In this document: piece after piece, positions 36,307 through 45,816 of the stretch
Layout: each line of letters opens with the position of its first letter
Numbering within the stretch: position 1 is the first letter of the stretch
From: Nostoc sp. 'Lobaria pulmonaria (5183) cyanobiont'
Lineage (GTDB): Bacteria > Cyanobacteriota > Cyanobacteriia > Cyanobacteriales > Nostocaceae
NCBI RefSeq assembly: GCF_002949795.1
Contig: NZ_CP026692.1
Coordinates: forward strand, 2,229,501 to 2,293,500
Direction: 5' to 3'
DNA length: 64,000 bases
Program-made: the position numbers and the translations under genes
Notes under the pieces: generated by a model
Database searches by the model: none
What the model was told of the DNA's origin: nothing
The model's input: the letters and a program-made list of their open reading frames with translations, nothing else

Positions 36307-37071
36307 TCATTCGTACTCATCACGGATAATGGTCAAACCTAAAGCTTTGTAGGCACTCAGCATATTATTAGATACTGTCGGTGCGGTTACTAGATAAGTC
36401 AGGGCATGAATAGACTCCACTAAATAAGGAGCAGCTGTATCTAATTTTTCTGCTGTCACTAATCCAACTACCTCAGCCGATCCAGCAATCATCGCTCGTT
36501 TGACGTGCGCTTCGTCTAGGTTAGGTACACTAATCCCAACTTCTGGATGCAAACTGCAAACCCCCAACATGCACAAATCTGCACGAATCATCCGTAATGT
36601 CTCAATTGTAACAGTACCGACGTTCACCAAGGCTTTTTTGTAGAGTTGTCCACCTAACATCACAACCTCTATATGCGGATGTTCTGCTAAGGCAACAGCG
36701 ATTGGCGGACTATTTGTGATCACTGTTGCGTGCAAATCTAGAGGTAAATGACGGGTTACTTGGAGAGTTGTTGTACCTCCATCTAAAATCACCACCTGTC
36801 CTGTACAAACTAATTTTGCTGCTGTCCGAGCGATCGCTTCCTTTTCTTTTGGCGCTTGCTTTTGGCGATCGGCATAACTAGCGGTGGCTGGAGATTTAAG
36901 GAGCGCTCCCCCATGAACGCGTTGCAATAGTCCAGTTTCTGCCAGTTCTCGCAAGTCCCGCCGAATCGTATCCTCAGAAACCTTGAGAACAGCACTAAGT
37001 TCTGTTGAAAGTACCTTTTTATCACGACGCAGAATTTCTAAGATGAATTGTCGTCGTTCAGCAGTTAGCAT
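36307..37071 (-). CDS. DeoR-family transcriptional regulator
   Basis: The 254-aa regulator has an N-terminal winged HTH (ILEILRRDKKVLSTELSAVL, then SEDTIRRDLRELAETGLL) and a DeoRC sugar-phosphate-binding domain (ILDGGTTTLQVTRHLP, MLGGQLYKKALVNVGT). Members repress sugar catabolism genes and respond to phosphorylated sugars. It is divergent from the transketolase-like gene with a 295-base shared spacer, which suggests that gene is a target. The effector is unknown. Confidence 0.92.
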   Translation of the reverse strand: MLTAERRQFILEILRRDKKVLSTELSAVLKVSEDTIRRDLRELAETGLLQRVHGGALLKSPATASYADRQKQAPKEKEAIARTAAKLVCTGQVVILDGGTTTLQVTRHLPLDLHATVITNSPPIAVALAEHPHIEVVMLGGQLYKKALVNVGTVTIETLRMIRADLCMLGVCSLHPEVGISVPNLDEAHVKRAMIAGSAEVVGLVTAEKLDTAAPYLVESIHALTYLVTAPTVSNNMLSAYKALGLTIIRDEYE

Positions 37072-37366
37072 AATTAATTTTCCTGAAATTGCGTTTTTGA
37101 GCTTGAAATTGCACGTTTGTGAGTTTATACTTATTTATAAGCAAGTTTTTGTACGGTAATCCGTAACTTCAATTAAATTCAAGCACATTCATGCACAATT
37201 GAATGTATTGATTTTGGCATTTGATGAAATCACACGGTTCCACAATGGTTCTGAGTGGTTAACTTGAGCTTGGATAATTGTTGCCCATCGGGGTTTTAAC
37301 AATTTTTTTTGTAGTGCGATCGCGCGTTCCGTCTGTTCAAATTGCTTTTTATTCAATCAAGAAACC
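37072..37366. promoter_or_regulatory. Shared promoter region of the DeoR regulator and transketolase-like gene
   Basis: This 295-base divergent spacer is AT-rich and should contain both promoters and DeoR operators. Direct or inverted motifs suited to a DeoR dimer are not obvious by eye; TTGCACGTTTGTGAG (37109-37123) and CACATTCATGCACAATTG (37184-37201) share a TGCAC core. GCGATCGCGCG lies near 37318-37326. Confidence 0.45.
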
Positions 37367-39286
37367 ATGACTATTATGAATTCCCAATTTCCAATTGATC
37401 TCGGTGCTTACAAACCTTTAGCGCTCAATCCCGCAAATTCCAGCCTTACTGCTGAACAACGAGATACTCTCAAAGCGAATATTCAACTTTGCCGAGATGC
37501 GATCGTCTTTTTTACAGCGACTGGCGCTGCTAGCGGAGTCGGCGGTCATACTGGCGGCCCATACGATACAGTCCCAGAGGTAATGATCCTCGATGCCTTT
37601 TTCCGGGGAGCATCGGAGCAATTTGTGCCGATTTTCTTTGATGAAGCAGGACATCGAGTCGCCACCCAATATCTGATGGCAACATTGCATGGTGATTTAC
37701 CTGCCGAGCAACTTTTACGTTATCGGCAGGCACATTCCAATTTACCGGGACACCCCGAACTAAAACTAACTCCTGGTGTAAAATTTAGTTCTGGACGCTT
37801 GGGACATATTTGGCCTTACATCAATGGTGTGGCAATGGCGAATCCAGGCAAGGCTGTTTTCTGTCTCGGTTCTGATGGATCGCAGCAAGAAGGCAATGAT
37901 GCTGAAGCTGCTCGCTTGGCCGTTGCTCAACATCTCAACGTCAAGCTGCTTATTGATGACAATGATGTAACGATCGCTGGACATCCTTCTAAATATTTAC
38001 CTGGTTTTAGTGTCGCCAAAACCTTAGAAGGGCATGGGTTGAAAGTACTTCAGGGAGACGGGGAAGACTTAGACGATTTATACCGTCGTATTTGCGAAGC
38101 TGTGAATACTCCCGGAGCGATCGCTCTGATCAATAAACGCCCGATGTGTCCTGGTATTGAAGGTTTAGAAGGTTCCATTCATGGCCATGATGTAATTCCT
38201 CTAGATTTAGCAGTTAAGTATCTAGAATCTCGCGGACAAACTGCGGCTGTCGAATACCTTAAAAGTATTGAGAAACCCAAACAAACATATACGTTTCTGG
38301 GTTCCAGTGACAAATGGGGCGCTAACCGTAGTGTGTTTGGTGAAGCCGTGGTGGGTGTCCTCAGTCGCATGAGTGAAGCGGAGCGTAAAGAAAAAGTCAA
38401 GGTCATTGATAGCGACCTAGAAGGCTCCTGCGGTTTGAAGATAATTCATGAAACATACCCAGAAATATTTATTTCCTCCGGCATTATGGAACGGAGCAAC
38501 TTCTCTGCTATGGCCGGATTCGGGATGGACAAGGGCAAGCAAGGTATTTTTGCGACCTTCAGCGCCTTCTTAGAAATGTGTATCTCAGAAATCACGATGG
38601 CACGGCTGAACTATTCCAATGTTCTGTGTCATTTTTCCCATGCGGGTATAGATGACATGGCAGATAACAGCTGCCACTTTGGTTTGAACAATATGTTTGC
38701 CGACAATGGCTTGGATGATGGCTACCCAACACAGTTGTACTTTCCGGCAGATACTAATCAAATGACAGCTTGTGTAGAAGCTGTGTTCTTTGAGCCGGGA
38801 CTGCGGTTTATTTTCTCCACCCGTTCCAAAGTGCCCAATATTCAGGACAGTAACGGCAATGACTTCTTTGGAAGTGGCTACAAATTTGTTCCTGGTAAAG
38901 ATGAGGTTATACGAGAAGGGACGCAAGGCTACATTATCAGTTTTGGCGATGCTCTCTATCGTGCCGTTGATGCTGTAGAGCGTCTGAAGCAAGAAGGGTT
39001 AGACGTTGGTTTGATTAACAAAACAACTTTAAACACCATTGATGAAGAAATGATGACCAAAGTTGGTAACGCTCCTTTTGTGCTTGTAGTAGAACCTTTC
39101 AACCGTCGCACTGGCTTAGGTAGTCGTTTCGGCTCTTGGCTGCTAGAGCGGGGGTTGACTCCCAAATATGCCCATCTTGGAACTTATAAAGAAGGTTGCG
39201 GCGGTTTGTGGGAACAGTACCCATATCAAGGTATCGATCCAGTCGGCATCATCAACAAGGTAAAGGAGTTAGTTGGAAAAAAATAA
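37367..39286 (+). CDS. Transketolase-like thiamine diphosphate enzyme
   Basis: Transketolases move two-carbon units between sugar phosphates. The 639-aa product has an N-terminal ThDP domain with GGHTGGPYDTVPEVMILDAF at 59-78 and the cofactor motif GSDGSQQEGNDAE, continuing to DDND (168-200). The pyrimidine domain (about 330-490) and the C-terminal transketolase domain (about 510-635) follow. The N-terminal region differs from the canonical GHPGxP-type signature, so this is a divergent branch and its substrates may differ. ATG at 37367 or 37376 could be the start. The DeoR gene beside it implies sugar-responsive control. Confidence 0.85.
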   Translation: MTIMNSQFPIDLGAYKPLALNPANSSLTAEQRDTLKANIQLCRDAIVFFTATGAASGVGGHTGGPYDTVPEVMILDAFFRGASEQFVPIFFDEAGHRVATQYLMATLHGDLPAEQLLRYRQAHSNLPGHPELKLTPGVKFSSGRLGHIWPYINGVAMANPGKAVFCLGSDGSQQEGNDAEAARLAVAQHLNVKLLIDDNDVTIAGHPSKYLPGFSVAKTLEGHGLKVLQGDGEDLDDLYRRICEAVNTPGAIALINKRPMCPGIEGLEGSIHGHDVIPLDLAVKYLESRGQTAAVEYLKSIEKPKQTYTFLGSSDKWGANRSVFGEAVVGVLSRMSEAERKEKVKVIDSDLEGSCGLKIIHETYPEIFISSGIMERSNFSAMAGFGMDKGKQGIFATFSAFLEMCISEITMARLNYSNVLCHFSHAGIDDMADNSCHFGLNNMFADNGLDDGYPTQLYFPADTNQMTACVEAVFFEPGLRFIFSTRSKVPNIQDSNGNDFFGSGYKFVPGKDEVIREGTQGYIISFGDALYRAVDAVERLKQEGLDVGLINKTTLNTIDEEMMTKVGNAPFVLVVEPFNRRTGLGSRFGSWLLERGLTPKYAHLGTYKEGCGGLWEQYPYQGIDPVGIINKVKELVGKK

Positions 39287-39364
39287 TTCATTGTATTAGG
39301 GCATAGCGCATAGCGAATGGGGCATTGGTTCGATTTCCCATGCCCCATGCCCCATTTCCTATTT

Positions 39365-40252
39365 TTATTTAGTTTTGGGTAAAGGTTGACCAAACTCAAT
39401 GATTTGGGGTTCGGGAGCATTGGGGATTGTTGGAACTGGAAATTCCGATATTCCCAAAGGAGGAATGTTATTTAAATTATCAAGTTGATTTGGGAAAGAA
39501 GGAGGGGGAAGAATCGAAGCAGGTTGTTGAGAGGGAGAGGATGTATTTGGATTTAAAGGAGGTACGGTGACAAAAGGCTGCCCTGAGTTAGTAGTAGTTG
39601 AAGGCAGTTCATTGGATGGAGGCGGAGCTGTGAGTAAGGGCGATTGTGGATTAGTAGTTACGGGTAGGTTACTAGGCGGCTTTTGGAGTGTTTGAGGTTG
39701 TTTCTTGGCTGAAGGTGCGGACTTTGCTGGTTTTACGGCAGTAGTTTTAACGGCAGTAGTTTTACCAGAAATAACCGGACGTAACACCCAGCGAGTGGAG
39801 TTTTTTCGGGAAACGGGTTGCAGTTGTACCTGTTTAGGATTAAAAACAGTCCCTGCTGCTAAATCTAGGACAATGCGTGTATCCTTTGCGTTCAGTTGAG
39901 AAATGCGAATGCTTTTGATTGCTCCAGAATAATTTTGTTGCGTGGTAATTTTGCCCAACTTAGTATTCGGTAAATCTACAACTAGACGAGAGGGTTGTGC
40001 CAAGTAGAAATAATGAGGGGTTGTGCCTGCTGAGAGAGTGATTTCGAGTTGCTGTGTCTTGGGAGAAAAACGCCAATTATTTAGCTTTGCCCCTGGTGTA
40101 GCAGCAGTAGTGCTTTCGAGGGCGATCGCTGCATAAAAGCCTAATATACTGATGCTAAATAACTGCTTGCCCCATTGATAAAATTGCTTAGTCTTTAGTC
40201 CCCGATCCATTCTGTTTATTTGCTCCATAAAACTCATACAATGCGCTGACAT
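39365..40252 (-). CDS. AMIN-domain exported protein with proline-rich tail
   Basis: The 295-aa protein has a hydrophobic N-terminal segment (about 28-48), an AMIN domain (about 55-155: NNWRFSPKTQQLEITLSAG, PSRLVVDLPNT) and a Pro/Ser/Thr-rich C-terminal half. Domains of this kind localise N-acetylmuramoyl-L-alanine amidases or pilus secretins to peptidoglycan, but no amidase domain follows here. A small in-frame duplication (KTTAVKTTAVKPAK) is visible at about 163-176. The role may be septal or envelope binding. Confidence 0.8.
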   Translation of the reverse strand: MSAHCMSFMEQINRMDRGLKTKQFYQWGKQLFSISILGFYAAIALESTTAATPGAKLNNWRFSPKTQQLEITLSAGTTPHYFYLAQPSRLVVDLPNTKLGKITTQQNYSGAIKSIRISQLNAKDTRIVLDLAAGTVFNPKQVQLQPVSRKNSTRWVLRPVISGKTTAVKTTAVKPAKSAPSAKKQPQTLQKPPSNLPVTTNPQSPLLTAPPPSNELPSTTTNSGQPFVTVPPLNPNTSSPSQQPASILPPPSFPNQLDNLNNIPPLGISEFPVPTIPNAPEPQIIEFGQPLPKTK

Positions 40253-40361
40253 TGCTGTTTACTTCGCGCTGACAATCCCGTAGACGCGATTAATGAGCCA
40301 GCGCGTTGCGGGGGTTTCCCCCGTTGTAGCGACTGGCGTCGCGTCTCTACCCACTCCCCAT

Positions 40362-40844
40362 TCAATTAGCTTTTTGGGGCACAGCCGTAAATTTCAGAGT
40401 TTGTGGAATACCATTTACGGTTAATTGACCTGTCATATTAGCTTTATCCACAAGTTGCATTTGAATTGTGACTGAGTTCAGAGGATCGTTTTGGGGGCGA
40501 GGAATATTACAAAGGATTGATCTGCCTACTTTCCCAGATAAATTTAATTGTTGATTTCTGAAAATGCCTGCCAGAGAGTGCTTTTCATCAGTGTCGGCTT
40601 TAGCGTTTGCCGGTAATACAGAGGCATTTAAGTAAATACCTGACTGCTCAATGTTTAACGTCAGAGTATCTGATTTTTCACAATTAGGCAAATTCTCCGC
40701 TAGGGTTAGACGATAGCGACCGCTAATCGGAGGAGGAGCTTTGAGATTGTTTTCTCCGTAAGCACTGACAGTTTTAAACAACAGTAGTACTGAAATTATT
40801 GCTACTCCGTAAAAAGCTAAAGATTTGAAGTTGAAATGATTCAT
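40362..40844 (-). CDS. Exported protein of unknown function next to antiporter
   Basis: The 160-aa protein has an N-terminal signal or anchor (about 9-28) followed by a beta-rich domain with cysteines (C54, C112). It follows the large antiporter gene by four bases on the same strand, so the two are co-transcribed. I do not recognise the family. The tight coupling suggests an accessory role in the envelope, but nothing in the sequence shows it. Confidence 0.6.
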   Translation of the reverse strand: MNHFNFKSLAFYGVAIISVLLLFKTVSAYGENNLKAPPPISGRYRLTLAENLPNCEKSDTLTLNIEQSGIYLNASVLPANAKADTDEKHSLAGIFRNQQLNLSGKVGRSILCNIPRPQNDPLNSVTIQMQLVDKANMTGQLTVNGIPQTLKFTAVPQKAN

Positions 40845-40848
40845 GTTC

Positions 40849-43038
40849 TTAACTCCTCAATGTTGGCTCTTGACTACTAACCTCAGTAAGTACGGAAGCC
40901 AGATGAGCGCTGACTTGGCTGTAGCGACGGGTAATCAGCAAGGAGGAAGAACATTGAATGGCTAGTTGATCTGTATATCTTCCCAAGGTTTGACGCTCGA
41001 TACCCCAAGTGCGGCTAGTGCCAGCAATTGTCAAGTCTACATTTTTTGAGGCTTCGACTACAGTTTGGATTGCCTCTGGAGTTTGGACCATTTTGATTTC
41101 GATGCGATCGCGTACACTACTCGGTAATTGCTCCATCATCGTATTTAATTCGTAACTCAATTCATCCTTGAGCTGATTTTCGGGTACAACCTGCAAAACC
41201 TGTAATAGACAAGTCTCACGGTTAATTAGCAGTCTCAGAGCTATTATTAGCGCTAAATCATCATGAATATTTGCCGAATAAGGCACTAACAAGCTTTCTA
41301 ATTGCTCGCTTCCCTTGTCCACAAACACTGCAACATCAACTGGCGCAGTAGTGAGCATTTGACCAACTCTTCCACCTAAGCGGTTGCTACTAAAAGCTGG
41401 GCGATGCCATCCTACAAGAATTAAATCAACTTGTTTGAGTGCGGCAATCTGTGCGGTTTCCCGTGCCACATTACTAGATATGCGAACGATCGGACGCACG
41501 TGAGTGCGTATTTCTACTGGCTCGAGAGTATTAATCAATTCTTCTAGCTGCTGCCGACGCTGGGCAATTAATCGGTCTGCTTCAACTGGCGTACTTTCAA
41601 AGGCATAATCTTCTTCAAATTCAATCAAGCTCAGAGGGTTAACAACGGCGGGATGTCGGGAGTTGAGAGCGATGCTTGCTGCCAACTGTAACAAGCCTTT
41701 TTGGGTACTCGGATTCGCCACTGGCACCAAAATTCGGTAGGGACGAATGTAAGTTTCGGCATCAGTAGCGTTTGTAGCTGTTTGTGCTTCTAACTCAGGT
41801 TCCACCACATCTAACCTGATCAGCTTTTTCGGATATGTCCATTCCAGTAGTGGCGAGGTCATGAAGGTAGTTACCAATGCCATAATTACCAACATGGTAA
41901 ATATTAAGGGGGAAATTACCCCTAACTCTAGACCAATATTTAGGACTATCAGTTCGGTTAAACCGCGAGTATTCATTAACCAACCGAGTGCCGAGGCTTC
42001 CCGTTTACTAATGCCACTCACACGGGCCGCTACATAAGTACCAACATATTTACCTGCGATCGCTACTCCTAAAACCAATGCACACAAAAGCCACAATTCT
42101 GGACGGTTGAGCAAGCCTATCTGCGTTTTTAAGCCACTGTAGGCAAAAAATATGGGTAGCAAGAAAATTAGGACAAAATCTTCCGTTTTTACTGCCAATT
42201 CCCGCACTAAATCTTCATTTTTGGGCATGGCTGCTCCCAGCAAAAATGCTCCAAAAATTAAGTGAATCCCAATTAGTTCGGTGATTAGTGCCGACGCAAC
42301 CACACCCATATAAATCCCAGCTAGCAGTAATTGGCTGAGTCGTCCCGCCCGCAGGTAATGTTTGGCAAGGCGTTGCAGGAACCAACGACCTGCTGTCAAT
42401 ATCAAGCCGATGTAGACGATACTGGCGATAATTGTGGGTATAGCACCAGCAAAGTCGCCAGTCCGAGCAACTGCGATCGCTACAGCCAAGAGACACCAAG
42501 CTGTAACATCATCCACTGCTGCACAAGTTAACGCCAAAGTTCCTAAACGCGTTCCTTGTAAATTGTTTTCAGTAATGATTCGCGCCAACACTGGAAAGGC
42601 AGTAATCGACATCGCCGCCCCTAAAAATAAAGCAAAGGCGGTGAATGATACACTTGCATTGGAAACTAGGGGATAAAGTAGCACCGCTAGCAATGTTCCT
42701 AGAGAAAACGGCACCAAAATGCTGACATGAGAAGTTAAAACTGCTACTTCTAATTGGCCGCCGAGGTATTTGGGATTTAGTTCTAGCCCAATCAGAAACA
42801 TGAAAAATATTAGTCCCACCTGAGACAAAACATTCAGAAAAGGAAAAGTTTCTGGTGGAAACAAGGTAACTGCTATATGGGGAGCAACTAAACCAAATAA
42901 AGATGGGCCGAGCATAATCCCGGCGACAATCTCACCAATTACCAGAGGTTGCTTAATGGAACGGAATGCTAGCCCTACTAGCCGTGAAAGCCCAATAACA
43001 ATCAGCACCTCAACCAGAACGAGAATAACTATGTGCAT
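40849..43038 (-). CDS. CPA2-type cation:proton antiporter with stress-protein-like tail
   Basis: The 729-aa protein has a 12-13-span Na+/H+ exchanger domain (about 1-400). Key features are GEIVAGIMLGPSLFG, MFLIGLELNPK and the paired aspartates in AAVDDVTAWC (175-177), which bind the ion. A C-terminal cytosolic half (about 425-700) looks like two universal-stress-protein-like folds, as in plant CHX exchangers. Family members move Na+ or K+ against protons and regulate pH. Start MHIVILVLVEVL and normal length support a complete gene; the exported 160-aa gene follows. Confidence 0.9.
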   Translation of the reverse strand: MHIVILVLVEVLIVIGLSRLVGLAFRSIKQPLVIGEIVAGIMLGPSLFGLVAPHIAVTLFPPETFPFLNVLSQVGLIFFMFLIGLELNPKYLGGQLEVAVLTSHVSILVPFSLGTLLAVLLYPLVSNASVSFTAFALFLGAAMSITAFPVLARIITENNLQGTRLGTLALTCAAVDDVTAWCLLAVAIAVARTGDFAGAIPTIIASIVYIGLILTAGRWFLQRLAKHYLRAGRLSQLLLAGIYMGVVASALITELIGIHLIFGAFLLGAAMPKNEDLVRELAVKTEDFVLIFLLPIFFAYSGLKTQIGLLNRPELWLLCALVLGVAIAGKYVGTYVAARVSGISKREASALGWLMNTRGLTELIVLNIGLELGVISPLIFTMLVIMALVTTFMTSPLLEWTYPKKLIRLDVVEPELEAQTATNATDAETYIRPYRILVPVANPSTQKGLLQLAASIALNSRHPAVVNPLSLIEFEEDYAFESTPVEADRLIAQRRQQLEELINTLEPVEIRTHVRPIVRISSNVARETAQIAALKQVDLILVGWHRPAFSSNRLGGRVGQMLTTAPVDVAVFVDKGSEQLESLLVPYSANIHDDLALIIALRLLINRETCLLQVLQVVPENQLKDELSYELNTMMEQLPSSVRDRIEIKMVQTPEAIQTVVEASKNVDLTIAGTSRTWGIERQTLGRYTDQLAIQCSSSLLITRRYSQVSAHLASVLTEVSSQEPTLRS

Positions 43039-43477
43039 GGTTTCCTCAAAATTAACTATCTGGTTTTCCTAAGATAATTCTTTAAAAGAGTGGGAAATGT
43101 CAAGCTTGTTAAATATAACCAAGAGTAATTTGTGCTTCGTTGTTATATGAATTATTGTTAAGATGCAGCTGCAACCGTGAAACATCAATTCTGATGATTT
43201 TAGGATCTACATCTCGAATGACTTCCGAATTAACAATAGCAAGAAAACTAGTTAATCGGTAGTCAGTTTGTAGTAGTGCTTAAACACCACTACAAACAAA
43301 TTAGCGGTTATATGGCAATCCTATTTAATTTGCTTTCCACTAAGTGGCTTAGATCCCCGATTTTTTTAAGAAGTCAGGGATATTTTTATTCATAAATTAT
43401 TTGGAATTGCTATAACCGGAGTTAAAGCAGAGATTTTTAACCAATTACTAAGTAATTAATTTTATATTTAAATTTAC
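43039..43477. other. Spacer between the two antiporter genes with hairpins
   Basis: 439 bases between two same-strand antiporter genes. It has a 13-base imperfect stem GTTTGTAGTAGTG (43266-43278) against CACCACTACAAAC (43285-43297) and a fold-back repeat at 43352-43382 related to the Nif11 terminator. Both could end the transcript of the 429-aa antiporter. The promoter of the 729-aa antiporter is probably in the left part. Confidence 0.45.
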
Positions 43478-44767
43478 TTAATTAGGAGATTTTTCATAGC
43501 TTGTACCGTGCAAGAAAAAGGCAATCAGTGGTGATGCCATCAGGGTAGTAATGACAGCCATAATAACCATGATAGTGAATAAAGTTGGGGTAATTATACC
43601 TTGTTCTAGACCAATGTTGAGGATGATTAACTCCATCAAACCACGAGCATTCATCAAAGCGCCGATAGTTGCAGATTCGCGCCAATTTTCCCCAGCTAAT
43701 TTTGCAGCTAACATACAAGCAACACCTTTACCGAGAATTGCGATCGCAATAATTAACAGCGTCACTCCCCATAAAGTAGGTGTGTTTACCAAGCCAATTT
43801 GAGTGTTTAGTCCAGAGAAGACAAAAAATATTGGTAACAAAAAAGAAGTAGTTAAAAACTCCGTATATTGGCGAATTTGTTGGGTGAATTCTCCGCGTGG
43901 TGTTACTGCTCCCAACACAAAAGCACCGAATATTGCATAGATGCCTGTAACATCGGTAAACCATGCACAAAACATCAAAATTATCAACATTAAAGTTAGG
44001 GTTTGTCTGTTCACACCTGCATCGCGTTTTGTCATGCGTGTGAATAGTTTGAGTAGAGGTTGTCCGAGAAAAATTGCAAATAGCACATAGCAAATGCCAC
44101 CACCAATTGCTAATATGGCAATACTCAAAGAATTTTTCACGCTAGCAAGTACAATCGCCAGCAAACACCAAGCAACTCCATCATCTACCGATGCTGCACC
44201 TAAAGCCAAAGTACCGAAGCGAGTTTGTGCAAGACCGCGTTCGTAAAGAATACGAGCTAACATCGGAAAAGCCGTAATTGTCATTGACGCACCTAGATAC
44301 AAAGCGGCTGACCAAGGCATGACCTTTGGTTGAAAGAAATCGCCATTGTGATAAAACCAAAAAGACGCGATCGCTCCTAAAATAAAGGGAGTGATAATCC
44401 CAGCCGCAGATAGCAAACTTGCACTTTTGATATGATGTTTTAAGAGTTTGGTATTGAACTCTAAACCAATCAAAAACATATAAATTACTAACCCAATCTG
44501 GCTGATAGCATATAAAATCGACATCGATGGGTTGGGTATCTTCAGTCCTACAGCAGTAATAATAGGAAGCTTAGGAAATAGCCATTGCTGAAAATCTGGT
44601 GCAATCAATCCTAAAAGAGATGGCCCTAACAATACACCTGCAATCATTTCGCAAACAACATCGGTTTGACCAAGATAACGGCGTCCTAAAATCGTGACAA
44701 TGCGACAAGTGGTTAAAATAACTGTAAGTTGCAGAAATAGCTGAATAACCAGATCAAAATTTGACAT
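43478..44767 (-). CDS. CPA2-type cation:proton antiporter, membrane domain only
   Basis: The 429-aa protein is a membrane exchanger domain of the same family as its downstream neighbour: GVLLGPSLLGLIAPD, FLIGLEFNTKLL, and AASVDDGVAWC with the paired aspartates 195-196. It lacks the stress-protein-like tail. Two neighbouring paralogues with and without the tail suggest separate regulation or different cation preference. The start MSNFDLVIQLFLQ directly begins the first span. An NtcA-like GTA-N8-TAC palindrome lies 195 bases upstream. Confidence 0.9.
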   Translation of the reverse strand: MSNFDLVIQLFLQLTVILTTCRIVTILGRRYLGQTDVVCEMIAGVLLGPSLLGLIAPDFQQWLFPKLPIITAVGLKIPNPSMSILYAISQIGLVIYMFLIGLEFNTKLLKHHIKSASLLSAAGIITPFILGAIASFWFYHNGDFFQPKVMPWSAALYLGASMTITAFPMLARILYERGLAQTRFGTLALGAASVDDGVAWCLLAIVLASVKNSLSIAILAIGGGICYVLFAIFLGQPLLKLFTRMTKRDAGVNRQTLTLMLIILMFCAWFTDVTGIYAIFGAFVLGAVTPRGEFTQQIRQYTEFLTTSFLLPIFFVFSGLNTQIGLVNTPTLWGVTLLIIAIAILGKGVACMLAAKLAGENWRESATIGALMNARGLMELIILNIGLEQGIITPTLFTIMVIMAVITTLMASPLIAFFLHGTSYEKSPN

Positions 44768-45171
44768 TGCACTTCCTTAATTTGCGTCTCTGCATTGAAG
44801 AATCTCCCTAGACTCTAAAGTTTGTCCTGTTTTACTCATATATGACTACTACATCAGCACAAATGCCAATTTTGTAAACATAAGATAGTTTTTCTTAATT
44901 TGATGAGATATAACAGGCAATGCGTTGCTTTGGTTTCCAAAGTCATCTTGTTCTTAGGAACGTACATAACTGTACGTCAATCCAACATATTGCATCCAAA
45001 CTAAAACCGCCATACATGATTTTTTATGATTTGTTAATTTGCGATTTATAACCTTTTTTATCTATTTAAACCACAATCGACTGTAGGGACTTATATCTGT
45101 GCATTCCTACGGTTTAATTATCTGAAAATTACTGTAGTTTTTAATTAAATTAGTGTCGATAATTTGATATT
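44768..45171. other. Spacer upstream of the 429-aa antiporter
   Basis: 404 bases with no ORF. An inverted repeat ACGTACATAACTGTACGT (44960-44977) includes GTACATAACTGTAC, which fits the GTA-N8-TAC consensus of NtcA. It is distant (about 195 bases) from the start codon and no -10 box stands at the usual distance, so the assignment is weak. Confidence 0.4.
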
Positions 45172-45606
45172 TTACAACCACTCCCCACCCCGAAAACGCC
45201 AACGAAGGAAGATAATTCGCATCAGGCTTTGGGAACTAATAAAAACTGCTAGCCAAACGATGCTATAGTGCAATAAAAAAGCTCCTGGCGAAAGTTCTTC
45301 CTTCGCTAAAGGTATTGGTAAAAAGCCAAACAGTTTGACTCCACAGAAAACAAACACCAATTCCCATATACCAGCCAAGAGTTGATAAACTGCGGGCCAA
45401 TCCCTATCCCAACGGGATTTTTGCAAATAGTCATAAAGTACATCCCAGCCTATGCCAAAGATGGCGACATAAGCAAGTATCCAAAAATAAACTGAGTTAG
45501 CACCAGGGCCAATCCAACCTATCGCAAAAGGCAAAGATACGAGTACGCCGACAGTTGCCAGTAATAATAATCGAGTTTGCCAGCGACCAAATAAAGTTGG
45601 TGTCAT
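45172..45606 (-). CDS. Small membrane protein, unknown function
   Basis: The 144-aa protein has four predicted spans at about 12-30, 35-53, 75-95 and 110-130, with a charged loop DYLQKSRWDRDWPAVYQ between spans 2 and 3. I do not recognise the family. It is a single gene, well separated from the antiporter genes. Confidence 0.6.
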   Translation of the reverse strand: MTPTLFGRWQTRLLLLATVGVLVSLPFAIGWIGPGANSVYFWILAYVAIFGIGWDVLYDYLQKSRWDRDWPAVYQLLAGIWELVFVFCGVKLFGFLPIPLAKEELSPGAFLLHYSIVWLAVFISSQSLMRIIFLRWRFRGGEWL

Positions 45607-45635
45607 AGGAGTGCTGAGTTAAGAGTTAGGAGTAG

Positions 45636-45655
45636 AGACGCGATTAATCGCGTCT
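45636..45655. repeat. Perfect 20-bp palindrome AGACGCGATTAATCGCGTCT
   Basis: The 20-base palindrome lies 30 bases upstream of the small membrane protein start and downstream of the SGNH gene region. Similar sequence (GTAGACGCGATTAATGAGCC) occurs near 40280, so it belongs to a family of interspersed repeats rather than a unique operator. Confidence 0.5.
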
Positions 45656-45816
45656 GTACAGGAGTTAGGAGTAATGAATAATATAGAGAAATTAGAGTTT
45701 TTATAGATAGATTTTGACTCGCTTAATTAAAAATTTAGGAAGATTGTGGTGCTTTTTCCGAGGGTTGCAAATACGATGATATTAGCTAGCCTCAAAGCAC
45801 CAACACATCTATATTA

